Part shown: one piece after another, positions 25,363-33,739 of the stretch
Numbering within the stretch: position 1 is the first letter of the stretch
How the letters are laid out: each line of letters begins with the position of its first letter
Assembly (NCBI RefSeq): GCF_001424645.1
Contig: NZ_LMQR01000001.1
Location: 489,301 to 553,300, forward strand
DNA: 64,000 bases
DNA from: Frigoribacterium sp. Leaf415
Lineage (GTDB): Bacteria > Actinomycetota > Actinomycetes > Actinomycetales > Microbacteriaceae
Reading direction: 5' to 3'
Translations under genes and position numbers: made by a program
Notes under the pieces: model-generated
Told to the model about the DNA's origin: nothing
Database searches by the model: none
The model's input: the letters and a program-made list of their open reading frames with translations, nothing else

Positions 25363-26201
25363 CGGGTGACCCACCAGCTACGGACTCGTAGTCCGACCTT
25401 CAGCGCCGCTCGAAGCGGCCCGAGGAGCGGCCCACGGTAGCGACGGGACAGGTACCGGTAGGCGCTGTCGTGGTGAACCCGTTCCATCGTCTTGGCACTG
25501 CCGGAGGTCGAATGGGCTCCGCTGTGCATCACCACGGCAGTCGGGACGAAGACGTTGTCCCACCCGGCACGTCCGAGCCGCGCCCCCAGATCGACGTCCT
25601 CGAAGTACATGAAGTAGCCCTCGTCGAAGCCCCCGATCTCGTCGAAGGCGGATCGTCGGACGAGCACGCAGGCTCCGGACAGCCACCCGGCCGTGCGTTC
25701 GACCGCGGTCTCTCGGGCGGCCCAGTAGGACTGGCTCCAGGGGTTGCCCGGCCAGAGCCGGGAGAAGGCCGCATGACCGATGCCGGTCCGCAACGACGGA
25801 AGACGCCGAGCCGACGGATAGACGACGCCCGTCTCGTCGACGATCTTGGGTCCGAGTGAGCCCGCTCGGGGTAGCCGTTCTGCGGCCTCGACGAGACGGT
25901 CGATGGCCCCGTCGCCGAGGACGACGTCAGGGTTGGTGACCAGGACGAACTCGACCGGGTCCGTGACGGTCGAGAGACCGTGCCGCACACCGCCCCCGTA
26001 ACCCAGGTTCCGGCCCGAGACGACGAACGAGGCGCCGTTCTCTTGCGAGATGGACCGGACGAGGTCGACATCGCTCGAGCCGTTGTCGCTCACCACGGTC
26101 ACGACCGGGTCTGAGCTGGCCCGGGGGATGCTCGCCAGAAGAGGACGGAGCGTCTCGCCTGTGTTGTAGGTGACGGTCACCACGGCCACCCGGGGCGTCA
26201 T
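25359..26201 (-). CDS. Family 2 glycosyltransferase (rhamnosyltransferase-like)
   Basis: A 280-aa GT-A enzyme. Seen: VAVVTVTYNTGETLRPLLASI, VVSDNGSSD, the donor site NLGYGGGVRHGL, VTNPDVVLGDGAIDRLV, SGACVLVRRSAFDEIGGFDEGYFMYFEDVDLGARLGRAG (ED catalytic motif) and VMHSGAHST. The GGFDE.YFMYFEDVDL segment is typical of WbbL-type rhamnosyltransferases, so dTDP-rhamnose from the adjacent rml genes is the likely donor (inference). ATGA overlaps on both sides show tight coupling. Confidence 0.87.
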   Translation of the reverse strand: MTPRVAVVTVTYNTGETLRPLLASIPRASSDPVVTVVSDNGSSDVDLVRSISQENGASFVVSGRNLGYGGGVRHGLSTVTDPVEFVLVTNPDVVLGDGAIDRLVEAAERLPRAGSLGPKIVDETGVVYPSARRLPSLRTGIGHAAFSRLWPGNPWSQSYWAARETAVERTAGWLSGACVLVRRSAFDEIGGFDEGYFMYFEDVDLGARLGRAGWDNVFVPTAVVMHSGAHSTSGSAKTMERVHHDSAYRYLSRRYRGPLLGPLRAALKVGLRVRSWWVTR

Positions 26202-27328
26202 GAGGCCGCCTCGTCATACGCCGGGAGGCTGGCCTCGGCGGTCGCCAGCCAGGTGAAACGGCCGGCCCGGGGAACGGCACGACCGCGGAGGGAGGCGCGA
26301 CGGTCCGCATCGGCCAGGAGGGTCCGAAGGGCCTCGACCAGGGAGTCCTCGTCGGGCTCCGTGTAAGCGGCCGCGTCGCCCGCGACCTCGGGTAGCGAGA
26401 GCCTGTCCGTGGTCAGGACGCAGGCACCGCAGGCCAGGGCCTCGAGCACGGGGAGGCCGAAGCCCTCGCCGAGGCTGGGGTAGACGACGACCTCCGCGCC
26501 GCCGAGGAGACTGCGGAGCTCGTCGACCGGCAGGTACCCGAGTTCACGCACCGCGCCTCCTGGAGGTTGGTCGTCGAGGGCGGTGAGAGCATCGGTGTCC
26601 CAGCCGCGTGCACCGGAGACCAGCAAGAACGGGACGTCGGCGGATTCGCCGCGGAGGCGCTCGTGCGCCCGCACGAGGGCTCCGACGTTCTTGCGGGGCT
26701 CGATCGTGCCGAGGAACGCGATCCAGCGGTGGTCTGGCTCGAGACCCAGGGAAGCCCGGAACGAGGCGGTCTCTGCGTCAGTGGGGGGATGGAAGACCGT
26801 GAAGTCGACCCCCAAGGGAGTCGTCGTCACGGTCGAGCGGCACCGGCTGACGTGACGCAGGAATTCGTGGGCACTCGCGTCGCTCGGAACCACGCACGGT
26901 CGCCCCGAACGCAGCGCGGCCCTCGTCCACGCGGTGAAGAAGAGCCTCTTGATCGTCGAGTGCCACTGGGGATCGCTGAAGAACGTGGCGTCGTGCAACG
27001 TGACCACGGAGCCTTGTCTGCGCAGGACCGGAAAGGTGTAGTGCGTCGAGTGGACGACGTCGACGCCGAGACGCCGGGCGAGCAGGGGCAGTCCGGTCTG
27101 TTCCCAGAGGAACCGCAGGGGCGTGCGGGTGGTCCACCCGGGTGCGGCGACGACCCGTGCGCCGGCCGCGACCTCACGCATGTGCGCGACGTGTTCGGGA
27201 CGCACCACGATCGTCAGGTCGACGTCGAGGTCGGCCAGCGCGCCCGAAAGGCCCTCGACGTAGCGGCCGACGCCTCCCAGAGCGGACGGCATGGCCGTGC
27301 CGTCGACGAGAACGGAGATGTGTGGCAC
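26198..27328 (-). CDS. Family 4 glycosyltransferase (mannosyltransferase-like)
   Basis: A 376-aa GT-B enzyme. N-terminal GGVGRYVEGLSGALADL; VVHSTHYTFPVLRRQGSVVTLHDATFFSDP in the acceptor half; RWIAFLGTIEPRKNVGALVRAHERL at the start of the donor half; the E-x7-E motif YPSLGEGFGLPVLEALACG. Similar to mannosyl- and rhamnosyltransferases of O-antigen-like clusters. The GTG at 27328 follows AAGGG with about 7-nt spacing. First gene of a three-gene minus-strand operon, driven from the TATGCT promoter at 27368. Confidence 0.87.
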   Translation of the reverse strand: MPHISVLVDGTAMPSALGGVGRYVEGLSGALADLDVDLTIVVRPEHVAHMREVAAGARVVAAPGWTTRTPLRFLWEQTGLPLLARRLGVDVVHSTHYTFPVLRRQGSVVTLHDATFFSDPQWHSTIKRLFFTAWTRAALRSGRPCVVPSDASAHEFLRHVSRCRSTVTTTPLGVDFTVFHPPTDAETASFRASLGLEPDHRWIAFLGTIEPRKNVGALVRAHERLRGESADVPFLLVSGARGWDTDALTALDDQPPGGAVRELGYLPVDELRSLLGGAEVVVYPSLGEGFGLPVLEALACGACVLTTDRLSLPEVAGDAAAYTEPDEDSLVEALRTLLADADRRASLRGRAVPRAGRFTWLATAEASLPAYDEAAS

Positions 27329-27367
27329 ACGCCGCCCTTCCCTGATCGACTCGATGGACCGTCGACA

Positions 27368-27373
27368 AGCATA
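27368..27373 (-). promoter_or_regulatory. -10 box of the GT4-GT2-GT operon
   Basis: TATGCT on the minus strand, 39 nt before the GTG at 27328, with a weak -35 (ATGTCG-like) 17 nt upstream. The octamer TATGCTTG is repeated in the promoter of the ABC exporter operon (30604). Confidence 0.55.
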
Positions 27374-27409
27374 GTCTCGTGGTCCCGCTCGACATGCAGT
27401 CGGCAGGGC

Positions 27410-28456
27410 TCAGGGCGTACGCCGGAGACCTGTCCGGGTGTCGATCTCACGACGGCCGTGCGTCGCCTGTCGGGTGAACCGACGACGTCGTCGGAGGTCG
27501 GACGGCAGGTCGCGGAGGGCCGCGAAGTACCCGGACCGGACGGCGGCCGCGGACGTGTCACGCGGCGATCGAACGACCCGCACCAGCGTTCGGAGCACCG
27601 CGCGCACCACGGTGGGGGCCGAGGCGTGCCAGACGGCGACCTTGATCCGGTTTCGGGTGTTGTGGAAGAGGAAGACCCAGGACGACGTCCCCGAGGAGGC
27701 CGAGTGGCGGTGGACCAGCACGGCCTCGGGGACGTGCTCGACGACGAAGCCGTGCTCCGCCAGGCGCCAACTCAGCTCGGTGTCCTCGTAGTACATGAAG
27801 AGCGATTCGTCGAACAAGCCGACCCGGTCGAGGGCCTGTGCTCGGAGCAGCGCGCCGCCACCCGAGAAACCGAAGACCCTCGAACCACCAGACCTCTCAG
27901 CTGGGCTGAGCCAGTCACGGTCCTGGCCGTTGCCCGACGCATCGAGGACGCCACCGGTCGAGTTGACCAGCACGGCGCCCTCATCGGCCCGCCTCCACCG
28001 CGACCCGTCGGCTGCCACGAAGTCGTCGGGAGCGGCGTCGTCGACGGGTGCCGGGACGAATCGTCCCTCGAGCTCGAGACGCGCCGTGAACGCTGCCACG
28101 TGATCGGACGCCCGGTCGGCGGCGGCCGTGAGTTCGGCCACGAAACGAGGTGCGGGTACCGCGTCGTTGTTCACCAGGATGTACCGGTCAGCCCTGCGGG
28201 CACGGATCGCTGCGTTCACCCCGGCCCCGAAACCGCCGTTGTGCCCGAGCGCCAGAAGCCGGCTTCCGAGAGCGGGCCGTAGGCGTTCGACCGAGTCGTC
28301 CTCCGAGCCGTTGTCCACGACGATCAGGTCGAAGTCGGTACCGCCGACCTGGGAGTCGAGGGCCTCGACACAGCGTGCAGTGAGCGCTGCGTTGTTCCAG
28401 TTGACGACGACGACGAGCGTCGTCGGCTCAGAGCTGGACGAGCTCGGGCTCGGCAT
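27410..28456 (-). CDS. Family 2 glycosyltransferase
   Basis: A 348-aa GT-A enzyme. Seen: TLVVVVNWNNAALTARCVEALDSQ, IVVDNGSEDDS, GHNGGFGAGVNAAIRARRADRYILVNNDAVPAP (NND donor motif), STGGVLDASGN, FSGGGALLRAQALDRVGLFDESLFMYYEDTELSWRLAEHG (ED motif) and VLVHRHSASSG. The C-terminal ~70 residues are basic and probably membrane-associated. The ATG at 28456 lies inside the end of the ABC ATPase gene (29-bp overlap), so it is the third gene of the exporter operon. Likely adds a sugar to the polymer exported by Wzm/Wzt. Confidence 0.85.
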   Translation of the reverse strand: MPSPSSSSSEPTTLVVVVNWNNAALTARCVEALDSQVGGTDFDLIVVDNGSEDDSVERLRPALGSRLLALGHNGGFGAGVNAAIRARRADRYILVNNDAVPAPRFVAELTAAADRASDHVAAFTARLELEGRFVPAPVDDAAPDDFVAADGSRWRRADEGAVLVNSTGGVLDASGNGQDRDWLSPAERSGGSRVFGFSGGGALLRAQALDRVGLFDESLFMYYEDTELSWRLAEHGFVVEHVPEAVLVHRHSASSGTSSWVFLFHNTRNRIKVAVWHASAPTVVRAVLRTLVRVVRSPRDTSAAAVRSGYFAALRDLPSDLRRRRRFTRQATHGRREIDTRTGLRRTP

Positions 28457-29666
28457 GGACGGTGCCCACGGCCAGCGCGTAGGCGGGGACGTCGAAGGAG
28501 GCACCCTGCGGCAGGTCGTGGACGTGGACGCCTCGAGGGTCCATCAGGGACGCGTTGACGAAGTACTTGCCCTCGCCGAACGCGACGTCCTTCAGGACGA
28601 AACGCAGGCGCCGCGTGCCCAGGAGCGGTGGTAGGTCGATGCCCATGCGAGTGCTCGTCGTGCCGTAGACGACCTGGCCGGACGCGCTGTTGATCTGCAA
28701 GGCAGCGATCCACTCGTCCATGCCGGTGGCGTGCTCGAACTCCATCGTGACCTCGAGGTCGTCTCCGGGCAGCACCTTGGTGCCCTCGCCGCGACCGGCG
28801 GCCGACACCACGACACTCGTCACGTGGCCGGAGCCGACGAGGGGGTCGTGAGCGGCTTCGGCCTCGGTCTGACGCCGATCCTCCAGGAGGTCCCGGAAGA
28901 GGGCGACGGCGTCGTTCGGATCACCGTCGAACATGACGGTTCCCTTGTTCAGGAAAACGGCTCTGGTGCAGAGCTCTTGCACTTGGGCGAGCGAGTGGGT
29001 GACGATGATGATCGTTCGCCCTTCGGCCTGGAACGAACGGATCTTGTCCAGGCATTTTCGCTGGAACGCCTCGTCGCCGACGGCCAGGACCTCGTCGACC
29101 AGCAGGACGTCGGGGTCGGTGTGCACGGCCACGGCGAAGGCGAGACGGACGTACATGCCCGACGAGTAGAACTTCACCTGTGTGTCGATGAAATCGCCGA
29201 TGCCCGAGAAGGTCAGGATGTCGTCGAAGCGGGCCTCGGTCTCCTGGCGCGTGAGGCCGAGCAGGGCGGCATTCAGGAAGACGTTCTCGCGACCGGTGAG
29301 GTCGGGGTGGAAGCCGGCGCCGAGCTCGAGGAGCGCGGCGAGGCGCCCGCGACGCGAGACGGTGCCGGTGGTGGGCTGGATGATGCCTCCGATGGCCTTC
29401 AACAACGTGCTCTTGCCCGAGCCGTTCTGCCCGATCAGACCGACCGTGGTACCGGCCTTGATCGTGACGTCGACGCTGTTCAGCGCCCAGAAGTCCTGGC
29501 GGTGTCGTCGGCCCATCTTGCCCAGGGTCACGAGTCGCTCCTTGAGGGAGTTGTCCTTCCGGACCGTGAACCGCTTGGAGACCCCCTCGACGACGATGAC
29601 GTCCGGGGCGTCGGTGGCGGGGCGTGGCGGGGTGCTGAGGATGTCGTCCGTGGTCATGGTGCTCAC
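28428..29666 (-). CDS. ABC exporter ATPase of a polysaccharide (Wzt/TagH-like) with C-terminal binding domain
   Basis: A 412-aa ATPase. Walker A GQNGSGKST, the signature-like YSSGMYVRLAFAVA, Walker B VLLVDEVLAVGDE and the switch His in VTHS. Such ATPases have the YSSGM form of the signature. The last ~150 residues (from HVTSVVVSAAGRGEGTKVLPGDDLEVTMEFE) form a Wzt_C-like beta domain known in E. coli O8/O9a to recognise the finished, end-capped polymer. GTG 29666 overlaps the permease stop as GTGA; ATG 29657 is an alternative. Works with the permease encoded directly upstream. Confidence 0.92.
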   Translation of the reverse strand: MSTMTTDDILSTPPRPATDAPDVIVVEGVSKRFTVRKDNSLKERLVTLGKMGRRHRQDFWALNSVDVTIKAGTTVGLIGQNGSGKSTLLKAIGGIIQPTTGTVSRRGRLAALLELGAGFHPDLTGRENVFLNAALLGLTRQETEARFDDILTFSGIGDFIDTQVKFYSSGMYVRLAFAVAVHTDPDVLLVDEVLAVGDEAFQRKCLDKIRSFQAEGRTIIIVTHSLAQVQELCTRAVFLNKGTVMFDGDPNDAVALFRDLLEDRRQTEAEAAHDPLVGSGHVTSVVVSAAGRGEGTKVLPGDDLEVTMEFEHATGMDEWIAALQINSASGQVVYGTTSTRMGIDLPPLLGTRRLRFVLKDVAFGEGKYFVNASLMDPRGVHVHDLPQGASFDVPAYALAVGTVHAEPELVQL

Positions 29667-30565
29667 AGTTCTTGGGCGAAGTTGCCCTGGAGGCGGGAGA
29701 AGACGCGTTGCGCGCCGAAGAGGAGGACCAGCCCCACGGCGAGCGCGATGAGCAGGCGGAGCATCAGGTGCTCCGGGTACACGACGCTGTCGTGGCCGGC
29801 GGTCCAGATCGCTCTTTGCAACGACAGCACCGAGAGGGTCAGGGGGTTGTCGGTGTAGAGCTGCAACAGCAACCCGTCACCGAGGACGGACTTGGCCTGC
29901 GACCAGGCGTAGACGATGGGTGAGGCCCACAAGAGGACCATGAGCCCCACGTCGATGAGGTACTGCACGTCGCGGAGGTACACGTTGAGCGCGGAGAGGA
30001 CCAGTCCGAGTGCGGTGCCGTACACGACGATCACCAGCAGGGCCGGGACGAGGTAGACCAGCTCCGAGGTGAGGGGGAACTTGCCGAGGACGAGGGTGGC
30101 CGCCAGCAGGATGCCGAACTGGATGCAGAAGTTGAAGAGAGCGGCGCCCACGCTGGCGAGGGGGAACACTTCGCGTGGGATGTAGACCTTCTTGATCAGA
30201 CCGCTGTTGCCGACGATCGAGCTGGTCGACCCGGCCACGATCTCACTGAACAACGTGTAGGCCGTCAGCCCTGTGAAGACGTAGATCGCGAAGTCGGGGA
30301 TGCCTCGAGCCGCCCCGAGGAACTGACCGAGTACCACGTAGTAGATGAGCAGCTGGGTCAACGGGCGGACGAGTGACCAGACGAATCCGAGAGCGCTGTC
30401 CTTGTAACGGGCCTTGAGATCACGGCGGACGAGCAGCGAGAGCATTTCGCGCTGGCCCACGATGTCGCGGAGGGACTTGCCGGTGCCGCGGAACGCCTTT
30501 GCGGGAGCCCCGATCACCACGAGTGGTTCGTGGGAGAGGGCTTCGATACGGGAATTGGAGGTCAT
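29663..30565 (-). CDS. ABC exporter permease of a polysaccharide (Wzm/TagG-like)
   Basis: A 300-aa ABC-2 type membrane protein. Cytosolic N-terminus with REMLSLLVRRDLKARYKDSALGFVWSLVRPLTQLLIYYVVLG, the conserved entry helix of this family. Around six membrane helices follow, with the family segment NSGLIKKVYIPREVFPLASVGAALFNF and the ending NPLTLSVLSLQRAIW. It moves lipid-linked polymer across the membrane using the ATPase encoded next. The start is the ATG at 30565; a GTG three bases upstream (30568) is possible. Confidence 0.92.
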   Translation of the reverse strand: MTSNSRIEALSHEPLVVIGAPAKAFRGTGKSLRDIVGQREMLSLLVRRDLKARYKDSALGFVWSLVRPLTQLLIYYVVLGQFLGAARGIPDFAIYVFTGLTAYTLFSEIVAGSTSSIVGNSGLIKKVYIPREVFPLASVGAALFNFCIQFGILLAATLVLGKFPLTSELVYLVPALLVIVVYGTALGLVLSALNVYLRDVQYLIDVGLMVLLWASPIVYAWSQAKSVLGDGLLLQLYTDNPLTLSVLSLQRAIWTAGHDSVVYPEHLMLRLLIALAVGLVLLFGAQRVFSRLQGNFAQEL

Positions 30566-30598
30566 CACGCGATCCGGTCGGCGGAAATGGACTGGGCA

Positions 30599-30604
30599 AG
30601 CATA
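30599..30604 (-). promoter_or_regulatory. -10 box of the ABC exporter operon
   Basis: TATGCT on the minus strand, 33 nt before the ATG at 30565, with TG following (TATGCTTG) as in the promoter at 27368. No strong -35. Confidence 0.55.
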
Positions 30605-30743
30605 ACCGCCGTGCCGTTTCGCAGTGTCGGCCTCACGAGGCCGGGGCCGCACTCGTCAGATAACGATGACGAGTCGATCGCCGAACCTGACGGGAGGCTG
30701 GGTTACGGTGGATTCCAACCTCTTGATCAGACAGGTCACAACA

Positions 30744-31322
30744 ATGCCCCACGACCAACGCCGTGGCTCCGTCCTCGCTTCCGCCGCCTTCGGTGCGGTC
30801 GTCGTCCTGGGGCTGGCCGCCTGCACAGCCACGGGAGACGACTCGGGGCCCACGGTGCGGCCCACCGCCTCGGCGAGTGTGTCCACCGGCCCGGTGACGT
30901 CGACGCCGACGCCGACGCCGAACGGCGATGAACCCGGCGCCGCACCGACCACCGGCATCGCGGGGCAGCCCTTCCCTCAGGCGACGAGCACCGAGCCGGC
31001 GGTCGATCCCGACCCCGCGGACTATCCGGCCTCGCCCTTGGTCACGTTCGCTTCGTGGAACGCCGCCGAGTCGCGGCTCGAAGTCGGCGGCGTGGTCAGC
31101 GGGCAGCTCGATCCCGACGGCACCTGTCGACTCGTGGTGACGCGAGGCTCGGTGACCGTCCAGCGAACGAGCACCCCGCAGGCCTCCGCGTCGAGTGTCG
31201 ACTGCGGGCAATTCTCCGTCCCCCGCTCAGAACTGTCGTCGGGTTCGTGGAGCGTGACCATTCGCTACGTGGTGGGCAACGAGTCCGTCGCTTCAGATCC
31301 CCAGCAAATCGAGGTGCCCTGA
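30744..31322 (+). CDS. Secreted lipoprotein of unknown function
   Basis: A 192-aa protein. Basic N-terminus (MPHDQRRGS), a hydrophobic stretch and the lipobox VLGLAAC, so Cys28 or thereabouts should be lipidated. A Thr/Pro/Ser-rich linker (~30-90) follows, then a compact domain (PLVTFASWNAAESRLEVGGVVSGQLDPDGTCRLVVTRGSVTVQRT...DCGQFSVPRSELSSGSWSVTIRYVVG) with two cysteines, likely a beta-sandwich. The ATG at 30744 is chosen because it directly precedes the signal sequence; longer in-frame versions start at 30624. It overlaps the next gene by one base (TGATG), so the lipoprotein and the large secreted protein are probably partners. Divergent from the ABC exporter. Confidence 0.75.
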   Translation: MPHDQRRGSVLASAAFGAVVVLGLAACTATGDDSGPTVRPTASASVSTGPVTSTPTPTPNGDEPGAAPTTGIAGQPFPQATSTEPAVDPDPADYPASPLVTFASWNAAESRLEVGGVVSGQLDPDGTCRLVVTRGSVTVQRTSTPQASASSVDCGQFSVPRSELSSGSWSVTIRYVVGNESVASDPQQIEVP

Positions 31323-33715
31323 TGATGAAGAAGTGGCTGGCCCCCCTGGTGGCCTTCGCGTTGGCGGCCTCCGCCCTGACGGCGTTCTCCGTGGCAGCAG
31401 CCCCTGATCGGGCCGAAGCCGCGTCGGGCGCCGACTTCGACGCCGGCAACATCATCAGCGACAAGAACTTCTACGACGCCCAATCGATGTCGCTCGACAG
31501 CATCCAGTCGTTCCTGAACCAACAGGTCCCCACCTGTCGCGCGACCTCGGGTCCCACCTGTCTGAGGAACTACTCCATGGACACCACGACGCGCCAGGAC
31601 AGCGGCCAGCGTTGCGGCACCTACCCCGGAGGCGCGGGGCAATCGGCCGCCCGCATCATCTACAACGTCTCGCAGGTCTGCGGCATCAGCCCCAAGGTCC
31701 TGCTCGTCCTGCTCGAGAAAGAGCAGGGAATCGTCACGTCCTCCGCGCCCACGGCGTACATGTACCGCTCGGCGACCGGGTTCGGGTGCCCCGACACGGC
31801 CGCCTGCGACGCCCAGTACTACGGGTTCTTCAACCAGGTCTACGGCGCCGCGCTGCAGTTCAAGCGTTACGCGGCGACGCCCACGTCGTGGAGCTACCAG
31901 GCGGGCCGTACGAACAACATCTTCTACCACCCCAACGCCTCCTGCGGCACGAAGCCCGTGTACATCCAGAACCAGGCCACGGCCTCGCTGTACATCTACA
32001 CGCCGTACACGCCGAACGCGGCTGCCCTCAACAACATGTACGGCACCGGTGACTCCTGCTCGGCGTACGGCAACCGCAACTTCTTCCGCCTCTACACCGA
32101 CTGGTTCGGGTCCACGACCGGCGGGACGAACCCGTTCGGCTACGTCGACGCGGCCACCGCAGGGTTCCGACAGGTCGCCATCAGCGGCTGGGCGGTCGAT
32201 CCCGACACCACCGGGGCCATCCGCGTCGACTTCTACATCGACGGTCAGGGGGTGACCAGCGCTACGGCCGACATCGACTATCCGCATCTGGCGCCGACCC
32301 TCGGCGCGTCGAACACGCGCCACGGGTTCTCCAAGATCATCACCGGCGTCGCTCCCGGGGCCCACAGCATCTGTGCGATCGCCATCAACGTCATGGCCGG
32401 GGGCAACACCTTGCTCGAGTGCCGCTCGTTCACCGTGGCTTCCGGGTCCCCGTTCGGCTACATCGACCAGGTCTCCGCCTCGCCCGCGACCATCGCCGTG
32501 CGTGGGTGGGCCATCGACCCCGACGTCGTCGACCCCGTCACGGTCCGTCTGAGCGTCGACGGCCGTGAGGTCGCTACCGCTCGGGCCGATGTCGACAAGC
32601 CGAGCCTTCCCGCGGTCTACCCGGGGTGGGGCAGCAGACACGCCTTCACCCTCACGGCCACGGGCGTCGCTCCGGGTGCGCACAGCGTCTGCACCACCAT
32701 CACGAACGTCGGCTCGGGTCAGGACACCCGCCTCGGCTGTTCGACCGTCCAGATACCGTCGGGCTCACCGCAGATCTACCTCGACCAGGCGTCATCGACT
32801 TCGCCGGGGGTCGTCACATTGCGGGGCTGGGCCCTCGACCCCGACACCGTCGATCCGGTCCGCGTTCACGTCTACCTCGACGGAGTCCTCACGACGAAGC
32901 TGACGGCCGACGTCGAGAAGGCTTCGCTCGCGACGGCGTTCCCCGGCTACGGTGCTCGGCACGCCTTCACCGCGAGCCTCACGGGTGTCGCCAGCGGTAC
33001 TCGCCAAGTCTGCGTCTACGCCATCAACCAGGGCCCCGGTGAGAACGCGGGTGGCTGCGTGAACGTGGTCGGACCGCAGGGTCCGCCCGCGTTGTACCTG
33101 GACGAGGTTCGGGCCACCGATCTCGGCCAGGTGCTCGTCCGGGGCTGGTCCGTCGATCCCGACACGGTCGATCCCGTCCGCGTCCACGTCTACGTCGACG
33201 GAGTGCTCAACACGAAGTTCTCGGCCGACGTCTCCAAGGAATCCCTCGCGACCGCCTTCCCCGGATACGGAGCGGGTCATGCTTTCTCGACCACTCTCGC
33301 GGGCGTCGGTCCGGGCACCCACCAGATCTGCTTCTACGCGATCAACGTGGGCGTCGGCGCCAACACGGTCGCGTGCTCGTCCGTTCGGGCCGTGAGCGGT
33401 GCCCCGGCCATCCTCCTCGACGAGGCATCGTCTCCTGCGGTGGGAACGGCGCGCCTCCGAGGGTGGACGATCGACCCCGACTCCGTCGAGGCCTTGCGTG
33501 TGCACGTCTACGTCGACGGCATCCTGACGACGAAGGTCACGGCCGACGTGGCGAAGCCTTCACTCGCCACGACTTACCCTCCGTACGGCGCCAACCACCA
33601 GTTCGACGTGTCGGTTCCCGGGCTGCGCGCGGGCACCCACGAGTTGTGCGCCTTCGCCATCAACGTCGGCCCGGGCGAGAATCGGGCTGCCTGCGCGACC
33701 GTCACCGTCAGATGA
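31322..33715 (+). CDS. Large secreted modular protein: conserved N-terminal domain plus five 106-aa repeats
   Basis: A 797-aa protein. Residues 1-34 are a signal peptide ending near AEA. Residues ~38-262 form a Cys- and Tyr-rich domain (IISDKNFYDAQSMSLDSIQSFLNQQVPTC ... KVLLVLLEKEQGIV ... ATGFGCPDTAACDAQYYGFFNQVYGAA ... FRLYTDWFG) found in many actinobacterial surface proteins, often labelled hemagglutinin without proof. The KVLLVLLEKEQG helix recalls lysozyme-like folds, but this is only a resemblance. From residue ~270 come five modules with GWA(V/I/L)DPDTVDPVRVHVY(V/L)DG and (V/I)C.(Y/F)AIN. Start codons P271 and on fall exactly 318 nt apart. Probably an adhesin or glycan-binding envelope protein. 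ATG 31322 or 31325. Confidence 0.8.
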   Translation: MMKKWLAPLVAFALAASALTAFSVAAAPDRAEAASGADFDAGNIISDKNFYDAQSMSLDSIQSFLNQQVPTCRATSGPTCLRNYSMDTTTRQDSGQRCGTYPGGAGQSAARIIYNVSQVCGISPKVLLVLLEKEQGIVTSSAPTAYMYRSATGFGCPDTAACDAQYYGFFNQVYGAALQFKRYAATPTSWSYQAGRTNNIFYHPNASCGTKPVYIQNQATASLYIYTPYTPNAAALNNMYGTGDSCSAYGNRNFFRLYTDWFGSTTGGTNPFGYVDAATAGFRQVAISGWAVDPDTTGAIRVDFYIDGQGVTSATADIDYPHLAPTLGASNTRHGFSKIITGVAPGAHSICAIAINVMAGGNTLLECRSFTVASGSPFGYIDQVSASPATIAVRGWAIDPDVVDPVTVRLSVDGREVATARADVDKPSLPAVYPGWGSRHAFTLTATGVAPGAHSVCTTITNVGSGQDTRLGCSTVQIPSGSPQIYLDQASSTSPGVVTLRGWALDPDTVDPVRVHVYLDGVLTTKLTADVEKASLATAFPGYGARHAFTASLTGVASGTRQVCVYAINQGPGENAGGCVNVVGPQGPPALYLDEVRATDLGQVLVRGWSVDPDTVDPVRVHVYVDGVLNTKFSADVSKESLATAFPGYGAGHAFSTTLAGVGPGTHQICFYAINVGVGANTVACSSVRAVSGAPAILLDEASSPAVGTARLRGWTIDPDSVEALRVHVYVDGILTTKVTADVAKPSLATTYPPYGANHQFDVSVPGLRAGTHELCAFAINVGPGENRAACATVTVR
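32129..33712 (+). repeat. Five in-frame 318-bp coding repeats
   Basis: The equivalent proline codon of each module lies at 32132, 32450, 32768, 33086 and 33404, an exact 318-bp period with no insertions or deletions although the modules have diverged. The last module is cut three codons short by the stop. Confidence 0.85.
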
Positions 33716-33739
33716 CGGGACGGGGCTGGTGCGAAAGGC

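Noticed and set aside
32129..33712. Regular 318-bp repeats considered as a CRISPR or satellite array
   Set aside because: The period is an exact multiple of 3, the repeats are diverged and fully coding, and they encode protein modules.
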